A stretch of DNA of 17,687 bases, taken from the NCBI GenBank assembly GCA_012274205.1, contig JAAOZY010000222.1, forward strand, positions 1 to 17,687. Direction: 5' to 3'. The notes below the pieces were generated by a model. That model had not been told where the DNA came from. It saw only the letters and a list, made by a program, of their open reading frames with translations, and did not search any database. Both the position numbers and the translations under genes were made by a program. Below, piece after piece: positions 11,952 to 17,687 of this stretch (position 1 is its first letter; each line of letters opens with the position of its first letter). Source of the stretch: Betaproteobacteria bacterium (GTDB taxonomy: Bacteria; Pseudomonadota; Gammaproteobacteria; Burkholderiales; SG8-39).

Positions 11952-13133
11952 ATGAGCAGAGAAGTAGTGGTGCTGAGCGGTGTGCGCACCGCGATCGGCG
12001 ATTACGGCGGCGGGCTGAAGGACCTGGCGCCGACCGAGCTTGCCGCCAGAGTCGCGCGCGAAGCGGTGGCGCGCGCCAGGATCGAAGCGAAGGACGTCGG
12101 CCACGTGGTGTTCGGCCATGTCATCCATACCGAACCCAAGGACATGTACCTGTCGCGCGTCGCCATGATCAACGCCGGCCTCGCCCACCACACGCCCGCG
12201 ATGACGCTGAACCGCCTGTGCGGCAGCGGCATGCAGGCCATCGTCAGCGCAGCGCAAACGATCATGCTGGGCGATGCCGATATCGCGCTCGCCGGCGGCG
12301 CGGAATCGATGAGCCGCGGCGGCTACCTGATGCCGACGCTGCGCTGGGGCCAGCGCATGGGCGACGGCGGCACCGTGGACATGATGGTGGGCGCGCTCAC
12401 CGACCCCTTCGACACCGTGCACATGGGCATCACCGCCGAGAACGTGGCCGAAAAATGGAAGGTCACGCGCACGCAGCAGGACGAGTTCGCGGTGGAGAGC
12501 CACCGGCGCGCGATCAACGCGATCCAGAAGGGCTATTTCAAGGAGCAGATCCTGCCGATCGAACTGAAGACGCGTAAGGGCGTGGTGATGTTCGACACCG
12601 ACGAGCATCCGCGCGCCGACGCCAGCATGGAGGGCATGGCCAAGCTGAAAACGGTGTTCAAGAAAGACGGTTCGGTCACCGCCGGCAACGCCTCCGGCAT
12701 CAACGACGGCGCGGCGGCGGTGATATTGATGGAGGCCGCGGCCGCGGCAAAACAAGGTCTGACGCCGATGGCGCGCCTGCTCGCCTATGGGCATTCCGGC
12801 GTCGACCCCAAGTACATGGGCATCGGCCCGGTGCTCGCGGTGCAGGCGGCGCTCGCCCGCGCCGGGCTGAAGGTGAGCGACATGGACGTGGTCGAATCGA
12901 ACGAGGCGTTTGCGGCGCAGGCCTGCGCCGTGGCCAAGGACCTGCAATTCGATCCGGCGAAAACCAATCCCAATGGCGGCGCCGTCGCGCTGGGCCATCC
13001 GATCGGCGCCACCGGCTGCCTGCTGACGGTCAAGGCGCTGTATGAGCTGCAGCGCAGCGGCGGTCGCTACGCGCTGGTGACCATGTGCATCGGCGGCGGC
13101 CAGGGCATCGCCGCGGTGTTCGAGCGCATGTAA
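11952..13133 (+). CDS. Acetyl-CoA C-acetyltransferase (thiolase, PhaA/AtoB type)
   Basis: Condenses two acetyl-CoA to acetoacetyl-CoA (first step of polyhydroxybutyrate synthesis) or runs in the degradative direction. The 393-aa protein has the acyl-accepting Cys C90 in NRLCGSGMQA, SNEAFAAQ, the catalytic His H349 in GGAVALGHPIGATG and the proton-relay Cys C379 in CIGGGQG: the complete biosynthetic-thiolase set at canonical positions. The start is ATG at 11952 with AAGGAGA 8 nt upstream. No Pho-box-like site is upstream, although both neighbours have one. With no phaB or phaC beside it, whether it serves PHB or another pathway is open. Confidence 0.93.
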   Translation: MSREVVVLSGVRTAIGDYGGGLKDLAPTELAARVAREAVARARIEAKDVGHVVFGHVIHTEPKDMYLSRVAMINAGLAHHTPAMTLNRLCGSGMQAIVSAAQTIMLGDADIALAGGAESMSRGGYLMPTLRWGQRMGDGGTVDMMVGALTDPFDTVHMGITAENVAEKWKVTRTQQDEFAVESHRRAINAIQKGYFKEQILPIELKTRKGVVMFDTDEHPRADASMEGMAKLKTVFKKDGSVTAGNASGINDGAAAVILMEAAAAAKQGLTPMARLLAYGHSGVDPKYMGIGPVLAVQAALARAGLKVSDMDVVESNEAFAAQACAVAKDLQFDPAKTNPNGGAVALGHPIGATGCLLTVKALYELQRSGGRYALVTMCIGGGQGIAAVFERM

Positions 13134-13211
13134 GCAGATCGCCATCGCGACGATCATGCGTCTCGCAACAAATTTGTAACAAGGAGCCGCCGAAGCGCAA
13201 ACGCAACAATA

Positions 13212-13245
13212 GTGTAATTCTGCTGCAACGTCCCTTCTCTATGTT
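13212..13245 (+). promoter_or_regulatory. Candidate Pho-box promoter for phoX
   Basis: Plus strand: GTGTAAT tctg CTGCAAC (13212-13229), 12 of 14 to doubled CTGTMAY. A 10-nt spacer leads to TATGTT (13240-13245), 4 of 6 to TATAAT. The predicted leader is about 56 nt to the ATG at 13308. A weaker heptamer pair (TCGCAAC aaat TTGTAAC, 13163-13180) lies further upstream. Confidence 0.62.
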
Positions 13246-13307
13246 GGCGGGGTCTGGCCAAGTCGGCTCGACCCTGACCATCAAAAATCTTATGAAGAGG
13301 ACAAGCA

Positions 13308-15674
13308 ATGCAGATGAAAGCGATTTGTTTCGCGGTGGCGAGCAGCCTGGCGCTCGCCGCCTGCGGCAGCAGCAGCAATAACACAGCCGCAGCTGCCCTT
13401 ACACCGACACTGACCGGCACCCTTTCGGACTCGGTGGTCAAAGGCGTCAGCTACGCAGGCGCCAACGGACCGAGCGGATCGACCGGAGCCAAAGGCGAGT
13501 TCCAGTACCTCGCCGGCGATAGGGTCAGCTTCAACATCGGCAACGTCTCCCTCGGCACGGTCGACATGGCCAGCACCGCCCTGGGCACGCAAAGCGGTAA
13601 TCGCGTAGTCCGCCCGAAGGACCTCGCCGGCGTCGTCGATGAAACCGATGCGAAAGCGCTCGCCATCGCCCAGGTGATCCAGACCGCGGCCGCGGCCTCG
13701 CCCGCCGACACCAGTCTCGACGTGGGCAAGAACGCATCCAAATTCACCTCAGTGGCTGCCGCCACCATCGATTCCCTCGACCAGGCCAGCACGGTGCTCG
13801 CCAGCGCCGGCCTTACGCCGACCGCGCTGGGCAACGTGACGCAGCACCTGCTGTCGGCGCCGGCGCAGGTTAAGTCGGTCGAGTTCACGCCCACTGCCGT
13901 CGCCGGACTGACGCCCGCGCAGCGGGCCGTCGCTTACACCACATCGACGGTCAAGGTCACCTACAGCGACGACACCACCAAGGAGTTCCCGCTTTCCTAC
14001 GCGAATCTGTTCAACAACATCGACACCAACAAGACGGCGGACGGCTCTGCCGCCGCGGTGGTCCGCGACAAGAGCGGCAACATCCTCAAAGACGTCAATG
14101 GCAAGCCCTATGTGCCGCAGACTCCGGATGCGAACTCGCTGATGGACATCGGCGGCACACCCTATCTGGTGACGCATTTCGAGTACGAAAACAATGACAG
14201 CGCGGGCAACAACTGGTACGGCAAGCTGCCCATGCTCATGACCCTGGCCAAGCTCAGCCAGAGCAGCACCGACGGCAAGTTCACCGTCGACTCGATCAAG
14301 CAGGTCGACTTCTCCGGCGTCAACGGCCTGTGGATCCCCTGCGCCGGCAGCCGCTCGCCCTGGAACACCCATCTCGGCTCCGAGGAGTACGAACCGGATG
14401 CGCGCTGCGAGGTCGACACGGCCTTCGCCGCGCTCGCCGGCGGTTCCTGCCAGGCGATGGAATACAACGCACGCATGGATGCCTTCCGCAAGCTGTACGG
14501 CGATGCGACCGCATCCCCCTACAACTACGGCCGCGTTCCCGAAGTCACCGTCGCCATGGACGGCAGCAGCAGCGTGCAGAAGTGGTACACGCTGGGCCGG
14601 CTGTCACGCGAGAAGGCGCAGTTCTTCGGCGATTCGCGCACCGCGATACAGGGCGATGACGGCACCTACACATCGCTCACCATGTTCGTCGCCGACAAGG
14701 CTGCCGATCTTTCCGCCGGCAGCGTCTACGCCGCCAAGTGGAACCAGGTATCCGCCGCGGGCACCGACGGCGGCAAGTCGACGCTGACCTGGATCAAACT
14801 GGGCCATGCCACGCATGACGCCATCAAGAAGGCCGTGGATGCGGGCGTCAAGTTCAGCGACCTGTTCGACGTCGATGCCACCGGCGGCGCCGCGCCGGCT
14901 GCGGGCTTTACCCGCATCAAGCACGGCCATGAAGCGGCGACGTTGGAGGACCTGAAACTGAAGACCGGCACCTTCGGCTCGACCGGCGTGGACATCGCGA
15001 CGCTGGCCGCTTTCCTCGAAACCCGCCGCTATGCCGCCTACCTGGGCGCCAGCGTCGAATTCGAGAAATTCGAGGGCGTCGCCTACAACGCCAGGGACGG
15101 CAAGGCCTACGCCGCCATGTCCCGGATGTCCAACGGCATGGAAGACAAGTCCACCGACGTCGCCAACGACATCCGCCTGAAGAAGAACAATTCCGGCGCC
15201 GTGTACCAGCTGACGCTGTCGAAGAACCAGTTCGACAGCAGCGGCACCGCGATTGACAGCGACTTCGTGCCGGCGGTGATGGAGGCGCTGGTGCTCGGTG
15301 AAGACATTAGCACGGACGCCGAAGGCAACAAATCCAATCTGGAGAAGATCGCCAGCCCCGACAACGTCGCCTTCTCCGAGCGCATGCGCGTGCTGTTCAT
15401 CGGCGAGGACAGCGGCAACCACGTCAACAATTACCTCTGGGCCTATCATGTAGACACGGGCAAGCTGGTGCGCATCCTGTCGCTGCCTATGGGCGCCGAA
15501 TCAACCGGCCTGCAGGTGGTGGACAACATGAACGGCTACGCCTACATCATGAGCAACTACCAGCATGCCGGCGACAAGATTGGCACCCAGGCGACCTATG
15601 ACAGCATCATCGGCGGCATCAACACCGACAAGGCGGAAGTCGGTTATCTCGCGGGTGTACCGGCCATGCGTTGA
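13308..15674 (+). CDS. phoX: PhoX/DUF839-type alkaline phosphatase lipoprotein
   Basis: Secreted phosphomonoesterase of the PhoX (DUF839) family, which uses Ca2+ and iron to free phosphate from organic esters. The 788-aa protein starts with a Sec lipoprotein signal (lipobox LAAC, Cys19), unlike the Tat signal of classical PhoX. Residues 40-90 form a small Gly-rich beta module (VVKGVSYAGANG..GEFQYLAGDRVSFNIGNVSLG), with helical sequence to about 185. The PhoX-like part follows: CAGSRSPWNTHLGSEEYEPDA (345-365), EKFEGVAYNARDGKAYAAMSR (586-606) and GEDSGNHVNNYLWAYHVDTG (699-718). The start is ATG at 13308 with GAGG 7 nt upstream. A Pho-box-like promoter precedes it and a strong terminator follows. 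The family is sure; enzymatic activity is inferred. Confidence 0.85.
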   Translation: MQMKAICFAVASSLALAACGSSSNNTAAAALTPTLTGTLSDSVVKGVSYAGANGPSGSTGAKGEFQYLAGDRVSFNIGNVSLGTVDMASTALGTQSGNRVVRPKDLAGVVDETDAKALAIAQVIQTAAAASPADTSLDVGKNASKFTSVAAATIDSLDQASTVLASAGLTPTALGNVTQHLLSAPAQVKSVEFTPTAVAGLTPAQRAVAYTTSTVKVTYSDDTTKEFPLSYANLFNNIDTNKTADGSAAAVVRDKSGNILKDVNGKPYVPQTPDANSLMDIGGTPYLVTHFEYENNDSAGNNWYGKLPMLMTLAKLSQSSTDGKFTVDSIKQVDFSGVNGLWIPCAGSRSPWNTHLGSEEYEPDARCEVDTAFAALAGGSCQAMEYNARMDAFRKLYGDATASPYNYGRVPEVTVAMDGSSSVQKWYTLGRLSREKAQFFGDSRTAIQGDDGTYTSLTMFVADKAADLSAGSVYAAKWNQVSAAGTDGGKSTLTWIKLGHATHDAIKKAVDAGVKFSDLFDVDATGGAAPAAGFTRIKHGHEAATLEDLKLKTGTFGSTGVDIATLAAFLETRRYAAYLGASVEFEKFEGVAYNARDGKAYAAMSRMSNGMEDKSTDVANDIRLKKNNSGAVYQLTLSKNQFDSSGTAIDSDFVPAVMEALVLGEDISTDAEGNKSNLEKIASPDNVAFSERMRVLFIGEDSGNHVNNYLWAYHVDTGKLVRILSLPMGAESTGLQVVDNMNGYAYIMSNYQHAGDKIGTQATYDSIIGGINTDKAEVGYLAGVPAMR

Positions 15675-15699
15675 CGCGGAACTACGGATAGACGCCAAC

Positions 15700-15733
15700 A
15701 AAGCCGCGGCCGTTCAGGCCGCGGCTTTCTTTT
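15700..15733 (+). terminator. Strong Rho-independent terminator after phoX
   Basis: A perfect 12-bp stem, AAAGCCGCGGCC / GGCCGCGGCTTT (15700-15711 and 15717-15728), has loop GTTCA and is followed by TTTCTTTTC. It lies 26 nt after the phoX stop. The A-rich left arm means it could also act on transcripts arriving from the minus-strand genes to the right. Confidence 0.88.
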
Positions 15734-15832
15734 CGCTGCGTTTCCAGGCTCACACCGCTTTTGATTGGACGGTTCACTCCGGGCCGTCCGGGCCAGGCAT
15801 CGGCGGCCGAAAACGACCGTGCGCGGGATGAA

Positions 15833-15988
15833 CTACCGCACTCTCGTTTTCTTCTTCTTAACCCGTTTCGCGGCGGTGGCCGGCACTGCTCCGGACATCT
15901 TGCCAAGGTCGACGATCGCGGCCTTGCTCGCCTCGAGCGCCCGCGACTCGGACAGCTTCAAGAACTCGGCGCGCGCCCGCGCCGCCAC
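15833..15988 (-). CDS. Short basic protein of unknown function (51 aa)
   Basis: Unrecognised. From GTG at 15988 the frame gives a 51-aa helical, basic peptide ending in KRVKKKKTRVR, with FLKLSESRALEASKAAIVDLG in the middle. This start lies 16 nt after the PilZ gene stop and is preceded by AGGGGA. A longer version starting with GTG at 16060 (75 aa) would overlap the PilZ gene by 56 nt with a low-complexity N-terminus, and I consider it less likely. It is probably co-transcribed with the PilZ and glycosyltransferase genes. It could be spurious. Confidence 0.45.
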   Translation of the reverse strand: MAARARAEFLKLSESRALEASKAAIVDLGKMSGAVPATAAKRVKKKKTRVR

Positions 15989-16004
15989 CTTCTTCTTTCC
16001 CCTG

Positions 16005-16463
16005 TCAGTCGATGCCGGATGCGCATGGGATTGCCTGGGAGCGGCTGCCTGCGCCGCCACAGCACCCTGCGTCCGTTTCGGGCAGTGGGCTCGCGCAACC
16101 GTTGGCGTCGATAAGCTCCGACAGGCTGCGCGACGCCAGGTCCGGCGCGCTCGAACCTGCTCCCAGCAGACGCTGCAAACTTCCCCTGGTATGCCGGTCG
16201 ATGACGCCGATCGCGAGTGCGATCCTCGATCCCGTCCGATGGGCCACGCGCGCCGGCACTTCGAACGCCTGATTGCCTTTCTCCGTGAGCACGCGCAGCG
16301 GCGCCTGATCGCCCGGCCTGATTTCGGCCGTTCCCTCGAATGCGATCAACGCAGCATGCATGGAAATGTCGATCAGCGCCACGTCATACAGGCGCGGCAG
16401 GCAGATCAGGACCGCATTGGCGCGATAGGGAAATGCCGCAAACAGCCGGGAATCGTTGCGCAT
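16005..16463 (-). CDS. PilZ-domain-like protein with degenerate c-di-GMP motifs
   Basis: 152-aa cytoplasmic protein. Residues 10-100 have the PilZ beta-barrel pattern: FPYRANAVLICLPR, then VALIDISMHAALIAF, EIRPGDQAPLRVL, FEVPARVAHRTGSRIALAIGV and a terminal helix HTRGSLQRLL. The (D/N)xSxxG motif reads DISMHA, with Ala for Gly, and no clear RxxxR precedes the barrel, so c-di-GMP binding is doubtful. The last 50 residues are Ser/Gly/Cys-rich and unstructured-looking. The start is ATG at 16463 with AAAGGAG about 10 nt upstream; in-frame starts up to GTG 16553 are possible. It lies 99 nt downstream of the glycosyltransferase on the same strand. Confidence 0.7.
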   Translation of the reverse strand: MRNDSRLFAAFPYRANAVLICLPRLYDVALIDISMHAALIAFEGTAEIRPGDQAPLRVLTEKGNQAFEVPARVAHRTGSRIALAIGVIDRHTRGSLQRLLGAGSSAPDLASRSLSELIDANGCASPLPETDAGCCGGAGSRSQAIPCASGID

Positions 16464-16562
16464 GGATGCACCACTCCTTTTCCGGAAAACCTGGTTGCAG
16501 ACATACTGCGGCGCCGTCATTGCAGTCTGATGAACCGTGCGCAAGTCAGGCACGCTGCTGCA

Positions 16563-17687
16563 TCACGGTTCGCGCCGTTCGGCGGCGGCGACCGGCATAC
16601 GGCCAGAGGCGGCGCCCGGCGCGCTTGCGCCGAATCGGAACATCGATTTCTCCAAATCATCGAATGCCTTAGCCCAGCTCAGGCGCTCGGCGGTATGTCT
16701 GGCGCGCCGGCGCAGCAGCTGCACTTCCTGCGCCGAGCCTGCGAGCCGCAGCGCAAGCCGGCGAAAGCCAGGCTCATCGTCGCACGACGCCACCAGTCCG
16801 TTGTAGCCATGAACAATGTGCTCGCGCGCCGCCGCATAGTCGAATGCCACCACCCCGAGGCCGCTCGCCAGGGCTTCCATGGTGACGTTGCCGAAGGTTT
16901 CGCTAAGGCTGGGAAATACAAACAGATCGGCCGACGCATAGTGAGTCGCGAGGTCTTCTCCGGTGCGCATCCCGGCAAAGTGAAAGTCCGGGTTTTCGGC
17001 GCGCAGGCCCTTGCCCAGCGGGCCGTCGCCCACAATCACCACGCGCAGATCGGGACGCGCATAGCGAGCAGCGCGTACGCTCTGAACGAACAGGCGCATA
17101 TTTTTTTCTGCGGCCAGCCGCCCGACGTACAGGGCGACCAGCGAGTCGCCGCCGCAATTCCACGTGCGGCGCAGTTCGTCGCTGCGCCTCTCCGGGCTGA
17201 AGAGCTGAGTATCGATCCCGCGCCCGACGACGGTCAGCCCCCTGAATCCGAGCGCGCGCAGGCGGTCGCGCATCTCATGCGTGGGCACGAAGGTGCGGTC
17301 GCTGCGGTTATGCAGTGCGCGCAGGTAGCCGGTGATGATGCCGGCGATCCAGCCGAAGCCGTAATGGCGGCTGTAGTCGTGGAAATTGGTGTGGAAGTCC
17401 GAAACGACGGGAATGCCGAGCTTGCGCGCGGCCCTGAGGGCGGACCAGCCCAGAGGACCCTCGGTGATCACATGCACGATATCCGGCCGGTGCGCGGTCC
17501 ATGCGTCGACCAGCCGTCGCATTCCGATGATGCCGATCTGCAATTCAGGATAGTTCGGAATCCGGAACCCGAAGGTGAGCCGCTGTGCGAGACCTGGCAC
17601 CGGGGCGGCCGGCGCCGCGGACACATCGGTCGCCTGGCGCGGCCTGACCAGATCGATCTTGTGACCGCGCGCGAGCAGTTCATCGAC
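16563..17687 (-). CDS. GT4-family glycosyltransferase, N-terminus cut by the window edge
   Basis: GT-B fold glycosyltransferase; the visible part is 374 aa and is open to the right edge, beginning VDELLARGHKIDLVRPRQ, so roughly 20-25 N-terminal residues are missing. A GTG inside it (17624) is not the real start. Motifs include TEGPLGWSALRAARKLGIPVVSDFHTNF around 75-102, the donor-site GRLAAEKN (189-196) and the E-x7-E motif in SETFGNVTMEALASGLGVVAFDY (E263, E271). Close relatives include glycolipid-forming enzymes (MgtA/Agt/SqdX-like and mannosyl/glucosyl diacylglycerol synthases). With plcP 5.6 kb away, a role in replacing phospholipids with glycolipids is plausible but inferred; another acceptor is possible. 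Confidence 0.85.
   Translation of the reverse strand, partial: VDELLARGHKIDLVRPRQATDVSAAPAAPVPGLAQRLTFGFRIPNYPELQIGIIGMRRLVDAWTAHRPDIVHVITEGPLGWSALRAARKLGIPVVSDFHTNFHDYSRHYGFGWIAGIITGYLRALHNRSDRTFVPTHEMRDRLRALGFRGLTVVGRGIDTQLFSPERRSDELRRTWNCGGDSLVALYVGRLAAEKNMRLFVQSVRAARYARPDLRVVIVGDGPLGKGLRAENPDFHFAGMRTGEDLATHYASADLFVFPSLSETFGNVTMEALASGLGVVAFDYAAAREHIVHGYNGLVASCDDEPGFRRLALRLAGSAQEVQLLRRRARHTAERLSWAKAFDDLEKSMFRFGASAPGAASGRMPVAAAERREP

Noticed and set aside
16503..16536. Pho-box-like pair GGTTCAT caga CTGCAAT upstream of the PilZ gene
   Set aside because: It scores 10 of 14, but one half-site is poor, the hexamer at the right distance (CAGTAT) is a weak -10 without the leading TA, and the site is inside a probable operon.
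1..17687. tRNA or rRNA genes, CRISPR arrays, insertion sequences, toxin-antitoxin or phage genes
   Set aside because: None was seen; composition and coding density are uniform apart from the short repeats listed.

Overview
The window is a GC-rich (roughly 64% by eye), densely coded chromosomal segment. It probably comes from a betaproteobacterium: the bamE-dapB pair diverges from fur, and a ppx-phoU pair diverges from ppk1. The lineage is inferred from gene order and protein style only. Both ends cut genes (dapB on the left, a glycosyltransferase on the right), and the left end is a 93-nt fold-back that looks like an assembly artefact, so this may be a whole contig.

Layout. 1-1891: dapB and bamE (minus), divergent fur (plus). 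2051-3129: a GDT1/UPF0016 cation exporter and sixA (plus). 3147-5441: ppx and phoU (minus, phoU upstream). 5664-9636: ppk1, a DUF47 PhoU-like protein and a PiT phosphate permease (plus). 9714-11697: four minus-strand genes: a 105-aa unknown, a PlcP-type metallophosphoesterase, a 113-aa unknown and an 82-aa basic unknown. 11952-15674: a thiolase (PhaA/AtoB type) and a PhoX/DUF839 lipoprotein phosphatase (plus), closed by a strong terminator. 15833-17687: a short basic protein, a degenerate PilZ protein and a GT4 glycosyltransferase (minus).

The unifying theme is phosphate. Polyphosphate synthesis (ppk1) and breakdown (ppx), Pi uptake (pit plus DUF47), Pi signalling (phoU), organophosphate scavenging (phoX), phospholipid turnover (plcP) and a possible glycolipid-forming glycosyltransferase all sit within about 14.5 kb. 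Reading the intergenic DNA, I found six Pho-box-like sites, upstream of phoU-ppx, ppk1, the 105-aa gene, the 113-aa/plcP pair, the 82-aa gene and phoX. Each has two CTGTMAY-like heptamers separated by 4 nt, followed after exactly 10 nt by a TA----T hexamer as a possible -10. The DUF47-pit unit has no such site and carries an ordinary sigma70-like element instead. This predicts a compact PhoB regulon that includes three small uncharacterised proteins, which is the most interesting content of the window.

Also notable: a two-copy inverted repeat made of two hairpins (ppk1 leader and upstream of pit), a perfect 26-bp GC palindrome after fur, and a 113-aa protein whose first part resembles the N-terminus of DUF3419/BtaA betaine-lipid enzymes but then diverges.
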